DNA of 35,905 nucleotides. It comes from Thermoplasmata archaeon. GTDB lineage: Archaea; Thermoplasmatota; UBA186; UBA287. A program made the translations under genes and the position numbers. Within the stretch, counting starts at the first letter, position 1, and each line of letters starts with the position of its first letter. Below the pieces are notes generated by a model. It was given only the letters and a program-made list of their open reading frames with translations, did no database searches and was not told the origin of the DNA. Location of the stretch: contig WOYO01000005.1 of NCBI GenBank assembly GCA_011620765.1, positions 1-35,905 of the forward strand, given 5' to 3'. Shown piece by piece: positions 7,724 to 16,285 of this stretch.

Positions 7724-9580
7724 CTATTGCTCCAGCGTTGATAGATCACCAGCTTCAGTGCCCACCTCCTTTGCTCTGAGCAACCTTCTCATTATCTTTC
7801 CACTTCTCGTTTTCGGCAAAGATTCAACAAACTCTATCTCCGAAGGCTTTGCTATGGATCCTAGCTCATGGGCCACGTGTTCTATTATTTCCTGCTTGAG
7901 CTCATTAGAAGGCTCAACTCCCTGCTTGAGAACAACAAATGCCTTTATTATGTTACCCTTTAATTCATCAGGTTTTGGTATCACGGCCGCCTCATTCACT
8001 CCAGGATGACTCACTATAGCACTCTCTATCTCCGCAGATCCCAACCTGTAACCTGAGACCTTTATCACATCATCCTCTCTCCCTATTATCTGTATGTAGC
8101 CCTCTTCATCAATCTTTGCGGCATCACCTGTATAATAATAGCCGGGAATTGTTGTCCAGTACTTCTCCCTGTATCTTTCTGGATCATTATAAAGGCCTCT
8201 AAGCATAGAAGGCCATGAAGGTTTAAGTACCAGATGCCCTATCTCCTGAGCCCTCACAGGTTTCCCTTTATCATCGACAACCAAAGATTCTATACCAAAG
8301 AATGGCTTCCCTGCCCAACCAGGTTTCATCTTCATTCCCGGGATAGTCGTTATGGTGTGCATACCCGTCTCTGTCTGCCAGTATGTGTCAACTATAGGGC
8401 ACCTGCCATTTCCCACAACAGTATATAGCCAGTCCCATGCTACAGGGTTTATTGGCTCTCCAACAGTCCCAAGAATTCTGAGAGAGCTTAGGTTATGCCT
8501 CTTTGTCCAAGCATCACCGAAGCGCATGAGCCCCCTTATAGCAGTGGGGGTGGTATAGAAGATCGATACGCCATATCTCTCAATTATAGACCACCACTTG
8601 TCAGGATAGGGGTAGTTAACAGCTCCCTCATAGATTATCTCCGTGGCACCGTTAAGCAGAGGACCATATACCACATAGCTATGCCCTGTTATCCAGCCTG
8701 CATCACCGGTACACCAATATGTATCCTCTTCTTTGAGATCAAAATCAACCTTTGTTGTAATATATGTTCCAACCATATACCCGCCATGAGCATGAACAAC
8801 CCCCTTGGGCTTTCCTGTAGTGCCAGAGGTGTATAGTATGAAAAGGGGGTCTTCAGCATCCATAACCTCAGTTTTTACTTCATTAGCAAGCCTCAGGGCC
8901 ATGAGCTCATGGTACCAGTAATCCCTCCCAGGCTCCATATTAACAATCATCTTTTCTCCTATCCTCCTTACCACTATACAAGCTTCTATAGTTGGGGATC
9001 TGCTAAGAGCCTCATCCGCTATCTTTTTGAGCTCTAGGGTTCTTCCGTGCATGTAACTTCCATCCGCTGTGATGAGTATCTTTGACTGTGAGTCTCTTAT
9101 TCTCTCGCTCAGAGCCTCTACGCTTAACCCACTGTAAACAACGTTGTGCACAGCCCCTATCTTTGCACAGGTAAGCATCGAGATTATCTGCTCAGGTATT
9201 CTTGGTAGGTATATGGTTACCCTATCTCCCTTTCGGACACCAAAGCTCTTAAGCACTGCCGCAAACTTCTCACACTCCTGAGCGAGTTGATAATAACTCA
9301 GTGTTCTGATCTCTCCATTTTCTCCCTCCCATATTATGGCTAGCTTATTCTTTCGCCATGTGGTCGCATTTCTCTCGAGTATGTTATAAGCTATGTTACA
9401 TTTGGCCCCAACAAACCACCTTGCAAATGGTTCATTCCATTCCCAAACCTTATCCCACGGCTCAAACCAATCCAGCTCTCTGGCTATCTTGTCCCAGAAC
9501 TCATCTCTGTTCTCTATGGATTTTTTATACCATTCGTCGTATTCCCTAGGCTCCATAAAATTGGATATAATCCTTGCCAT
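7724..9580 (-). CDS. acs: AMP-forming acetyl-CoA synthetase
   Basis: 618 aa. It activates acetate (or a related short acid) with ATP and CoA through an acyl-adenylate. Visible motifs: ATP-binding YTSGTTGKPKG near residue 250, WCTGDAGWITGHSY, DTYWQTETGMH, hinge region YTGDAAKIDEEGYIQIIGR, DDVIKVSGYR, and PKTRSGKIMRR with the catalytic Lys at about 595, the lysine acetylated in regulated homologues. It is somewhat shorter than E. coli Acs (652 aa), mainly at the N-terminus. Propionyl-CoA synthetase cannot be excluded from sequence alone. It is transcribed alone. The ATG at 9580 gives the longest protein; a second in-frame ATG is at 9556. Confidence 0.92.
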   Translation of the reverse strand: MARIISNFMEPREYDEWYKKSIENRDEFWDKIARELDWFEPWDKVWEWNEPFARWFVGAKCNIAYNILERNATTWRKNKLAIIWEGENGEIRTLSYYQLAQECEKFAAVLKSFGVRKGDRVTIYLPRIPEQIISMLTCAKIGAVHNVVYSGLSVEALSERIRDSQSKILITADGSYMHGRTLELKKIADEALSRSPTIEACIVVRRIGEKMIVNMEPGRDYWYHELMALRLANEVKTEVMDAEDPLFILYTSGTTGKPKGVVHAHGGYMVGTYITTKVDFDLKEEDTYWCTGDAGWITGHSYVVYGPLLNGATEIIYEGAVNYPYPDKWWSIIERYGVSIFYTTPTAIRGLMRFGDAWTKRHNLSSLRILGTVGEPINPVAWDWLYTVVGNGRCPIVDTYWQTETGMHTITTIPGMKMKPGWAGKPFFGIESLVVDDKGKPVRAQEIGHLVLKPSWPSMLRGLYNDPERYREKYWTTIPGYYYTGDAAKIDEEGYIQIIGREDDVIKVSGYRLGSAEIESAIVSHPGVNEAAVIPKPDELKGNIIKAFVVLKQGVEPSNELKQEIIEHVAHELGSIAKPSEIEFVESLPKTRSGKIMRRLLRAKEVGTEAGDLSTLEQ

Positions 9581-9679
9581 ATATATTTTTTGTTATATAG
9601 ATATCCTGCAAAAAGTAAATAAAAGTGAATAAATCTAAACTAAAGAGGTTGTGATTATATATATTATATATAGTAAGTT

Positions 9680-9688
9680 CTATAATAG
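9680..9688 (+). promoter_or_regulatory. TATA box of the PHP-hydrolase gene in the divergent acs/PHP region
   Basis: CTATAATAG is centred 24 nt before ATG 9708, so the PHP-GDPD mRNA is probably leaderless. The 127-bp divergent region 9581-9707 also has a minus-strand TATA-like CTATATAAC at 9592-9600, but it is only 16 nt from the acs ATG, so the acs start point is uncertain. Confidence 0.5.
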
Positions 9689-9707
9689 AGTCCACCCATG
9701 TCCGTTT

Positions 9708-10748
9708 ATGAAAGGTTTGGCAGCACTCATAGCACTTCTGCTTCTCCTGCCACTGAGTGCAGGACTGCAAGAAGAGGAGTTGGAAGGACTAAACATATAC
9801 TTTGGCAATCTACACAGCCACACATCACACTCTGATGGGGAAGGCACTCCGGAAGAAGCATTTGCATTTGCAATGAATGCGGGTTTAGACTTCTATGCAA
9901 TAACAGACCATGCGGAACAGATAAGCGATGAAGAATGGATTAATACAGGGGAGGCTGCAGATGCATTCTACGCTCCTGGAAGTTTCGTAACAATGAGGGG
10001 CTTTGAATGGACATCCCCATTTACAGGTCACATAAATGTCTGGGGCACAGAAGATTTCACAAGCGCAGTAAGAACCCCGAGGCTTGAAGGAATCTACAAA
10101 TGGATAGATGAGCACAACGCTCTCGCGCAATTCAACCACCCTGGAAGAGAGTCTGGACCTTTTGTTGGGGATTTTGATGGTCTTGCATTTGACGGCATAG
10201 CAATAGATAACATGGTCAGCATAGAGACAGGGAATAAGGGCACAGGAAACAATGATGGGGGATATTATAAATACTATCCGCTAGCTCTGCAGAATGGCTG
10301 GATCTCAGGCCCTGCGAACAACTGGGATAACCATGATCTGAAAAGCAACCCCCACAGAACCGCCATAATAGCTAGCGAACTGACAAGAGAGGGACTTTAC
10401 GATGCTCTTGCACAGAAAAGGTTCTATAGCACAGATGACAGCAACATGCGCGTGATATTCAGATGCAATGGTGGATGGATGGGCTCAGAGGTCTATGGAG
10501 ATAAGCTTAATTTTGAGGTTGTGATAGAGGACGATGAGCCTATAATGAGGTTGGAGATCCTCAATGAAAGAGGCGAGGTTGTTATGTGGATGGAAACGGA
10601 GAGCACCCATGTTGAATGGAGGCCTGAGATTGAGACTCAAGGCGGTGCATACTATTTAAGAGTCTTTGAGATGGATACAAATGGTGATGAGCCCGATGCA
10701 CCAGAGGGAATGCAGGTGGCTGTTACAGCTCCTGTGTGGGTGAGATAA
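9708..10748 (+). CDS. Secreted PHP-domain metal-dependent phosphoesterase
   Basis: 346 aa from ATG 9708; the frame is open further upstream but the TATA box and the signal peptide MKGLAALIALLLLLPLSAGL fix this start. The PHP signature FGNLHSHTSHSDGEGTPEEA (His36 and His38 as metal ligands) is followed by YAITDHAEQ, AQFNHPGRE and NWDNHD, giving the remaining metal-binding His and Asp. This is the CehA/McbA-like branch of the PHP superfamily, which hydrolyses phosphate and carbamate or ester bonds. About 80 C-terminal residues look like a beta-sandwich. Its TAA shares bases with the ATG of the downstream phosphodiesterase gene, so the two are translated together and probably act on the same extracellular substrate. 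Confidence 0.83.
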   Translation: MKGLAALIALLLLLPLSAGLQEEELEGLNIYFGNLHSHTSHSDGEGTPEEAFAFAMNAGLDFYAITDHAEQISDEEWINTGEAADAFYAPGSFVTMRGFEWTSPFTGHINVWGTEDFTSAVRTPRLEGIYKWIDEHNALAQFNHPGRESGPFVGDFDGLAFDGIAIDNMVSIETGNKGTGNNDGGYYKYYPLALQNGWISGPANNWDNHDLKSNPHRTAIIASELTREGLYDALAQKRFYSTDDSNMRVIFRCNGGWMGSEVYGDKLNFEVVIEDDEPIMRLEILNERGEVVMWMETESTHVEWRPEIETQGGAYYLRVFEMDTNGDEPDAPEGMQVAVTAPVWVR

Positions 10749-11599
10749 TGAAGGGCATAGCTTTTCTGCTGGCCCTCTCTTTCATATCCTTTTCTGGGAT
10801 CTATTCTGAGAACTATGTAGATATAGACAATACGCTGAGGAACAGTGATGAGATAATAGCCATAGCGCATAGAGGGGAGGCAAAGCTTGCCCCAGAGGAC
10901 ACACTGGCTGCTTTCGAGCTTGCTATCAATGAGGGAGCAAAGTCCATAGAGATGGATGTGAGAATGACCGCGGATGAGCATCTCGTTCTTATGCACGATG
11001 ATGATGTGAGCAGGACTACTGATGGAGAAGGAAGGATAAGTGAGATGACTCTGGAGGAAGTAAAGGCTCTGAGAATAAAGCCGAAAGCATGGATGACTGT
11101 TCATGAGCCTCAAGAGATCCCGACACTTGAAGAAGCTCTGCTTTTCATAAAGGGAAGAGCCATAGCAGACCTTGATGTAAAGAGCGCTGACCCTGCTTTG
11201 CTTGTCAGAACAATAGAGAGCGCTGACGCTTTGAATACTGCCTATGTTGATGTTTCAAGCGTTGAGGAAGCTTTGCTCCTCAGAGAAATTAACCCATGGA
11301 TAGCGATACAGGCAGGAGATATAGAAAGCACAGATGAGGCTGCGCAGTACATTGATGCTTTAGGTAGAGTTGAGGTCTTCGAGCTGGAGGAGATCCATCA
11401 GGGGATTAAAGAGACCATAGATTTCTGTCATAAACAGGGTAGCAAGGTGCACATACCGGAGAAGGAGACTCTCTATCTTTTAGGATGGCCTTTGGCGCTT
11501 TCTCTGGGGGTGGATGGGATACAGACAGACAATCTGCAGATGCTGATGCCCTATCTCGAGAGAATTAACAATGGTGCAAGAGTTGAGGAGGTATTTTAG
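10748..11599 (+). CDS. Secreted glycerophosphodiester phosphodiesterase
   Basis: 283 aa from ATG 10748 (TAATG overlap with the PHP gene). A signal peptide (MKGIAFLLALSFISFSGIYS) precedes a GDPD TIM barrel. Catalytic and metal residues of the family are present: HRG with His41 and Arg42, PEDT with Glu50, EMD with Glu68 and Asp70, and MHDDD with His83. GDPD enzymes split glycerophosphodiesters into an alcohol and glycerol phosphate. The C-terminal QTDNLQML motif is typical (QTDxP in many homologues; here Asn-Leu replaces the proline segment). Function outside the membrane follows from the signal peptide. The true archaeal substrate is unknown. Confidence 0.87.
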   Translation: MKGIAFLLALSFISFSGIYSENYVDIDNTLRNSDEIIAIAHRGEAKLAPEDTLAAFELAINEGAKSIEMDVRMTADEHLVLMHDDDVSRTTDGEGRISEMTLEEVKALRIKPKAWMTVHEPQEIPTLEEALLFIKGRAIADLDVKSADPALLVRTIESADALNTAYVDVSSVEEALLLREINPWIAIQAGDIESTDEAAQYIDALGRVEVFELEEIHQGIKETIDFCHKQGSKVHIPEKETLYLLGWPLALSLGVDGIQTDNLQMLMPYLERINNGARVEEVF

Positions 11600-11604
11600 A
11601 AAAG

Positions 11605-11612
11605 AAAAATAA
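11605..11612 (+). promoter_or_regulatory. TATA-like box for the phosphohexomutase gene
   Basis: An AAAAATAA stretch centred about 25 nt before ATG 11634, in a short A-rich gap after the GDPD gene. It supports ATG 11634 rather than the in-frame TTG at 11628. Confidence 0.4.
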
Positions 11613-11633
11613 GTAAAAAAGAATTTATTGCTT

Positions 11634-12917
11634 ATGTCCATATTCAAGGCATATGACATAAGGGGTATATACCCCGAGGAGATAAATGAAGAGACGGCAG
11701 AGAGATTGGGCAGGGCTATAGCAAAGCATTTCAAAACCACAGTTGTTGCTGGCAGGGACACAAGGATCTCATCTTTGCCCTTATTCAAAAGCTTCGCAAA
11801 GGGCGTTAATGCTGAAGGCTATGATGTTGTTGATATAGGAATAATAGATACGCCAGGACTCTACTTCGCAACAGCACACTATGGCTTCGGATGCGGAGTT
11901 ATGATAACAGCCTCTCACAACCCTAAAGAGTACAATGGATTGAAGATCTGCAGGGAAGCAGCAATACCTGTTGGCTCTGACAGCGGACTTAAGGATATAG
12001 AAGAGATATTTAATGCTGTTTCTACAGGCACAGAAAAAAAAGGAAAGATCATAGAAAAGGACATGCTCGATGATTACGCTGACCATCTCATGCACTTCTA
12101 TAAAGGGAGCAAAAGAAAAGCTTTAGTCGACTGCTCTAATGGCGCTACGGCGAGGATCGTAAAGAAGCTCATTGAAAAGGGCATACCTTTGGAAGTCATA
12201 AATGACGAGATGGATGGAAACTTTCCTGCACATGAGCCTAATCCTTTGAAAGAAGAGAACCTCCAGCAGCTAAAAGATAACATGAACGATGCGGACATAG
12301 GGATATGCTTTGATGGGGATGGCGACAGGGTTGGCGTTGTTTCCAGGCAAGAAACCATAAGAAACGATTTTATAACGGCAGCAATAGCCAAAGATCTGTT
12401 GAAGACTCATAAGGGAGAGACAATTCTCTACGATCTGAGATCAAGCAGGGTGGTGAGAGAGGAGATAGAGAAAGCCGGAGGGAGGGCTGTCATGTGCAGG
12501 GTTGGACATGCGTTCATAAAGAAACAGATGCGCGAAGAGAATGCTCTCTTTGCTGGAGAGCTCTCGGGGCATTTCTATTACAGAGAGAACTACTTCGCGG
12601 ATAGCGGGCCGATAACAATGCTCACACTGCTTGGAATGGAGGACATAGAAACAGGAAGCTTCAAAAGATACTTTCCTAGCGGCGAAATAAATGTTGAGGT
12701 GAAAGATCCTCTAGCAGCTCTAAAGAGGATAGAAGAGAGATTCGCTGGAAAAGGAAGTATCTCTTACCTCGATGGCATAAGCTTTGAGTGTGAAGACTAC
12801 TGGTTCAATGTGAGGGCAAGCAACACAGAGCCTCTGGTGAGAGTAAATGTGGAGTCAGGCAACAAAGATAGAACACAGGCTGTTGTTAGACTTTTACTGG
12901 ATCTGCTGAGGGATTGA
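11634..12917 (+). CDS. Phosphomannomutase/phosphoglucomutase
   Basis: 427 aa from ATG 11634. An alpha-D-phosphohexomutase: N-terminal FKAYDIRGIYP, catalytic phosphoserine loop TASHNP (Ser94), metal-binding DGDGDR, sugar-specificity loop GELSGH, and the C-terminal phosphate-binding loop RASNTEPLVRV. It interconverts hexose 1- and 6-phosphates, which supplies GDP-mannose or UDP-glucose for glycans. The GELSGH loop agrees with the dual PMM/PGM group rather than the phosphoglucosamine mutase group. Archaea often keep several paralogues, so no symbol is given. The TIM-barrel gene starts one base after its stop. Confidence 0.9.
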   Translation: MSIFKAYDIRGIYPEEINEETAERLGRAIAKHFKTTVVAGRDTRISSLPLFKSFAKGVNAEGYDVVDIGIIDTPGLYFATAHYGFGCGVMITASHNPKEYNGLKICREAAIPVGSDSGLKDIEEIFNAVSTGTEKKGKIIEKDMLDDYADHLMHFYKGSKRKALVDCSNGATARIVKKLIEKGIPLEVINDEMDGNFPAHEPNPLKEENLQQLKDNMNDADIGICFDGDGDRVGVVSRQETIRNDFITAAIAKDLLKTHKGETILYDLRSSRVVREEIEKAGGRAVMCRVGHAFIKKQMREENALFAGELSGHFYYRENYFADSGPITMLTLLGMEDIETGSFKRYFPSGEINVEVKDPLAALKRIEERFAGKGSISYLDGISFECEDYWFNVRASNTEPLVRVNVESGNKDRTQAVVRLLLDLLRD

Positions 12918-12918
12918 A

Positions 12919-13617
12919 TTGCTAATCAGCATATCCTGCCCTAAGCTTTCTTTTATACCCTTAGATGTGGCTCTGAGAGAGATCGGAGGAAAGTTTGAGG
13001 GCATAGAGATTCTTGCAGAGGAAGAGCACAGCGCAGAAAAGATAAAAAGGATAGAATTGAGATCATCAATACATGCTCCCTTCAACGATCTTAACATTGC
13101 TTCTCTGAAAGAGGAGCACAGGCTCTATTCCATGAATGAAGTAAAGAAGGCAATACTGGCTGCTGAGAGGAAGGGTATGAAGCTTGTCACCTTCCATCCA
13201 GGCTGGCCTTCACCATTTTCAATGGTTGCTAAAGATAGGGTCATAGAAAACGCAAAGAAGAGCATAGAAGAGCTCAATTCATTTGCCTCAGCTCACAGAG
13301 TCACCCTGTGCGCTGAAAATCTACCGAACTTCTTCACAACAGCAGAGGAGCTTCTTGAGGTGACAGATAACATATGCTTCGATGTGGGCCATGCGAACAT
13401 AACAAAAACAATAGACACGTTCTTAGATCACAAGAAGAGCATAAAGAACGTGCACATACATGAGAACAGAGGAGAGTATGATGAGCATCTTGCTGTAAGC
13501 GGAAGATACATAGACATAAAGAGCATCATAAAAGAGCTCGGGAATAAGAACTATGTGATAGAGGTTACCAGCATAGCGGATGGTGAGAGGAGCAGGGATT
13601 TTCTCCTGGGGCTCTAG
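12919..13617 (+). CDS. Endonuclease IV-like TIM-barrel metalloenzyme (AP endonuclease 2 / sugar isomerase superfamily)
   Basis: 232 aa from TTG 12919, one base after the phosphohexomutase stop; no closer ATG fits. Residues equivalent to all nine endonuclease IV zinc ligands can be placed: His52 (IHAPF), His93 (TFHPGW), Glu133 (CAENLPN), Asp155 and His158 (CFDVGH), His179 or His181 (VHIHENRG), Asp188 and His190 (DEH), and Glu215 (IEV). It is shorter than endonuclease IV (about 280 aa). Either an AP endonuclease or a sugar epimerase/isomerase fits; the link to a phosphohexomutase favours sugar chemistry, while the complete ligand set favours DNA repair. It is convergent with sufB. Confidence 0.72.
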   Translation: MLISISCPKLSFIPLDVALREIGGKFEGIEILAEEEHSAEKIKRIELRSSIHAPFNDLNIASLKEEHRLYSMNEVKKAILAAERKGMKLVTFHPGWPSPFSMVAKDRVIENAKKSIEELNSFASAHRVTLCAENLPNFFTTAEELLEVTDNICFDVGHANITKTIDTFLDHKKSIKNVHIHENRGEYDEHLAVSGRYIDIKSIIKELGNKNYVIEVTSIADGERSRDFLLGL

Positions 13618-13620
13618 ATC

Positions 13621-14796
13621 TCAAAGAGAGCTTATGCTGCTATCTATGATCTTTTTTATCTCTGCATCCAGTGCCGGCGGTAGCCCTTTTATGTCAACGC
13701 TCAAAAACCCTCTAACGATAACGCTGGTTGCTTCCTCCTCGCTCAAGCCTCTCGACATGAGGTAGAATATCTCTTCCTCTGCTATCTTTCCTATAGCTGC
13801 TTCATGCGATAGATCAACATCACTTAGCGTTGCTGTCAGCTCCGGAACAGAGTATATCATCCCTTTCTCTCCTAGAATCAAACCCCTGCATTCTAAATGC
13901 CCTTTCACTCCCTCAGCTTTACCAACGATGTCCCCTCTAAGATAGGCATTACCTCCTGTGCTTATTCCCCTCGAGATCATCTCTGTCTTTGCACCCTTGC
14001 CTTCAAGGTGTGCTCTTGAGCCCACATCTATGTTGCTACCCTCCTTTGCAACAACAATTGTGCTGTAGCGCACCGTTGCGTTGTCTTTAACATAGGACAC
14101 GGGATACATCTGGGTGCTCTTTGTCGGCCTCATGTTCACATAGTTGCTCAGAAATGTGCCCTCAACTATGGCTCCGCTTCTGGGCCTGACTGCAACATCT
14201 TCCCCCCAGCTGTGTATCATGGTGAAGCTCAATTTTGCCCCTTTCTTTACATAAAACTCGCTTATCCCTATGTGCAATCCTCTGTTGCTCTTCTCTCCCA
14301 CAGCACATCCTGTGATAATATCAAGCTCCGAGCCCTCTTCTGCTATTATTATGTTGTGCACATTCTGCAGTATGTCCGAGCCTTTCATGTACAAGCATGA
14401 CTGAACAGGAAATCTTGACTTTACTCCTGGCAGAGCCCTTATGAAATAACCCTTTACCGGATGAAGCTGGGAGTATGCGGTATACTTATCCTGATCAACC
14501 TGAACAGCCTTCCACCAGTAGTCCCTGAGCCAATCGTACTTCTCCAGAGCTCTGTTAATACTCATGACCTCTATCCCCTCCTGCAGTGTTTCTTCACGCA
14601 ACACCGAGGAATCAAACTGCATGTATGTGCCGGAACGCCCGCTTTCCTGTATCCCTATGTCCAAAAGTCTCTCTCTATCCCCGGGATCTACACTCGGAGT
14701 TGTGACTGGCTCTTCATAATCCTCTATGTTTATATCCTCACCATATGGTGCTTTCTTGTTTAAAGCTTCTTTTGCCCTTTCATCTACTGTCTGCAT
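13621..14796 (-). CDS. sufB: SufB/SufD-family Fe-S assembly scaffold (SufBC minimal type)
   Basis: 391 aa from ATG 14796, overlapping the end of sufC by 13 nt; an in-frame ATG at 14805 would add three residues. Right-handed beta-helix SufBD core with YWWKAVQVDQDKYTA near the start and the C-terminal DLSHEAAIGKIAEEEIFYLM, MSRGLSEEEA and VRGFL. The CSH of bacterial SufB/SufD is LSH here, as in many archaeal single SufB proteins. With SufC it forms the ATPase-scaffold complex that builds Fe-S clusters. Only sufC and sufB are present, without sufD, sufS, sufE or sufU, which matches the minimal two-gene SUF-like form described in archaea. It serves the many Fe-S proteins in this genome. Confidence 0.9.
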   Translation of the reverse strand: MQTVDERAKEALNKKAPYGEDINIEDYEEPVTTPSVDPGDRERLLDIGIQESGRSGTYMQFDSSVLREETLQEGIEVMSINRALEKYDWLRDYWWKAVQVDQDKYTAYSQLHPVKGYFIRALPGVKSRFPVQSCLYMKGSDILQNVHNIIIAEEGSELDIITGCAVGEKSNRGLHIGISEFYVKKGAKLSFTMIHSWGEDVAVRPRSGAIVEGTFLSNYVNMRPTKSTQMYPVSYVKDNATVRYSTIVVAKEGSNIDVGSRAHLEGKGAKTEMISRGISTGGNAYLRGDIVGKAEGVKGHLECRGLILGEKGMIYSVPELTATLSDVDLSHEAAIGKIAEEEIFYLMSRGLSEEEATSVIVRGFLSVDIKGLPPALDAEIKKIIDSSISSL

Positions 14797-15506
14797 CTTG
14801 CACACTCCTCATATCCATTCTCTTTTATGTTCTCTAAAAGCTCCTGCGGATTGCCCGAGCACACTATAGTCCCATCCAGCATTATGAAACCTCTATCAAC
14901 AAGGACATACTGCATTATTGAGCCTAAATGTGTTATTATTAAACCTGATGCTTTTCTAACTCTGGGCTTTTCTCGCTTTAGCAGCGCGTTCATTGCCTTC
15001 CCTATCAACTCTAAATTCTCAATATCAACACCCGAATCCGGCTCATCAAAGAGAGAGAGATCAGGCTCCATCAAAAGCAGCTGAAGCATCTCACTCCTCT
15101 TCAGCTCACCACCAGAGAAGCCCAGGTTAACATCTCTTTCAAGAAAGTGGGACATATTCAGCTCGGAAGCAACCGATTTTATTCTGTTCTCGTCAGAGTG
15201 TATGTGCTTTAAGAGATCAAGAAGCTTAACCCCGCGCACAGCTGGGGGCTGCTGGAATACCACGCCAATGCCCTGCTTAACCCGCTCATCAGCTGCCATC
15301 TCTGTTATATCCTTACCATTGAAAAATATTGCTCCTCCTGTAACTCTATAATTCGGGTTGCCTGCTATAGCTTGAATGAGCGTTGACTTACCGCTCCCAT
15401 TAGGGCCAAAAAGGACACAGCTCTCTCCATCCTCTATCTTGAGGTTTACTTCCTTCAGTATGCCTTTACCCTCAACCTCTACACTAAGATTCTTTATCTC
15501 AAGCAT
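14784..15506 (-). CDS. sufC: Fe-S cluster assembly ATPase SufC
   Basis: 240 aa, ABC-type ATPase. Walker A GPNGSGKST (34-42), Q-loop VVFQQPPAVRG, signature FSGGELKRSEMLQ, and Walker B with the switch LSLFDEPDSGVD, followed by IITHLG. The EPDSGVD and KRSEM forms are diagnostic of SufC rather than of transport ABC proteins. It is first in a two-gene operon with sufB. GATAAATA at 15528-15535 gives a leaderless start at ATG 15506. Confidence 0.93.
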   Translation of the reverse strand: MLEIKNLSVEVEGKGILKEVNLKIEDGESCVLFGPNGSGKSTLIQAIAGNPNYRVTGGAIFFNGKDITEMAADERVKQGIGVVFQQPPAVRGVKLLDLLKHIHSDENRIKSVASELNMSHFLERDVNLGFSGGELKRSEMLQLLLMEPDLSLFDEPDSGVDIENLELIGKAMNALLKREKPRVRKASGLIITHLGSIMQYVLVDRGFIMLDGTIVCSGNPQELLENIKENGYEECARCRQ

Positions 15507-15527
15507 CGCAAGGTATTGGTTAGAAGG

Positions 15528-15535
15528 TATTTATC
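15528..15535 (-). promoter_or_regulatory. TATA box for sufCB
   Basis: Read on the minus strand as GATAAATA, centred about 25 nt before ATG 15506. It separates sufCB from the korD-led operon that ends at 15563. Confidence 0.5.
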
Positions 15536-15562
15536 CTTTTTTGCTTACATGTCTGTGAGTTT

Positions 15563-16285
15563 TTAGTCTACAGGCTCGAACTCGCTCTTTTTTGCCCCGC
15601 AGATAGGGCACACCCACGTATCTGGTATCTGTTCAAATGGCGTGCCGGGTGCAACGCCGCTCTCAGGATCTCCTTTTGCAGGGTCATACACATAGCCACA
15701 GACAGTGCATCTATACTTTTTTTGCGCGTTCATTTTTTCAGCCTCCTCACCATTAGCCTTCTCATCCTTTATATAAGTTGGTGCACTCTTTGGTGCCTTA
15801 CCTCCCTTTATCTTATGGTAGTAATCGTAGGTCATTGGCTCTTCATTGCTCATGATATCGCAATCAACAACTTCTCCCACAAATATCGTATGCGTTCCAG
15901 CATCCATTTCATCCATAACCCTCGCTTCTATGTATGCTATGGAATTGTCTAGAACTATCGGTGCTCCTGTTTTTCCATCCTTATAATTTACTCCTTCAAA
16001 CTTGTCTATATCTCTCCCGCTCCTGAAACCAAAACGGCCTACGAACTCCATAGATGTGCTCTTTGAGAGCACAGAGGCGCAGAACACCTTGCTTTTCTCT
16101 ATCATACTATGCGTCAAATTTTCTTTATTCAGAGCAACAGCAATCCTTGGAGGTTCTGAAGTTACCTGGAATAGTGTGTTGGCTATCTGTCCATTCTTTT
16201 TATCTCCATCAAATGTGCTTACCACATAAAGTCCGTAGCTTATCCTGTGCAAAGCTTTTGGATTCATGGTCTTTATTTTTTTCAT
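15563..16285 (-). CDS. Flavin reductase-rubredoxin fusion (high-molecular-weight rubredoxin type)
   Basis: 240 aa. Residues about 8-170 are an FMN-binding flavin-reductase-like domain ([14 protein letters not shown] at the start, [37 protein letters not shown]). After a linker, residues about 187-240 are a rubredoxin: [17 protein letters not shown] and [17 protein letters not shown], with the two CxxC iron knuckles. This architecture is known from the high-molecular-weight rubredoxins that pass electrons to flavodiiron NO or O2 reductases. No flavodiiron gene is in the window. It overlaps the HAD gene by ATGA and is the last gene of the korD-led series. A role in oxidative or nitrosative stress is inferred from the family. 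Confidence 0.9.
   Translation of the reverse strand: MKKIKTMNPKALHRISYGLYVVSTFDGDKKNGQIANTLFQVTSEPPRIAVALNKENLTHSMIEKSKVFCASVLSKSTSMEFVGRFGFRSGRDIDKFEGVNYKDGKTGAPIVLDNSIAYIEARVMDEMDAGTHTIFVGEVVDCDIMSNEEPMTYDYYHKIKGGKAPKSAPTYIKDEKANGEEAEKMNAQKKYRCTVCGYVYDPAKGDPESGVAPGTPFEQIPDTWVCPICGAKKSEFEPVD

Noticed and set aside
8234-8836. Plus-strand open frames inside acs.
   Set aside because: They mirror conserved acs codons and lack ribosome sites or promoters.
10736-10750. GTG 10736 as start of the phosphodiesterase gene.
   Set aside because: ATG 10748 gives a clean signal peptide and TAATG coupling; the extra residues would spoil the signal peptide start.
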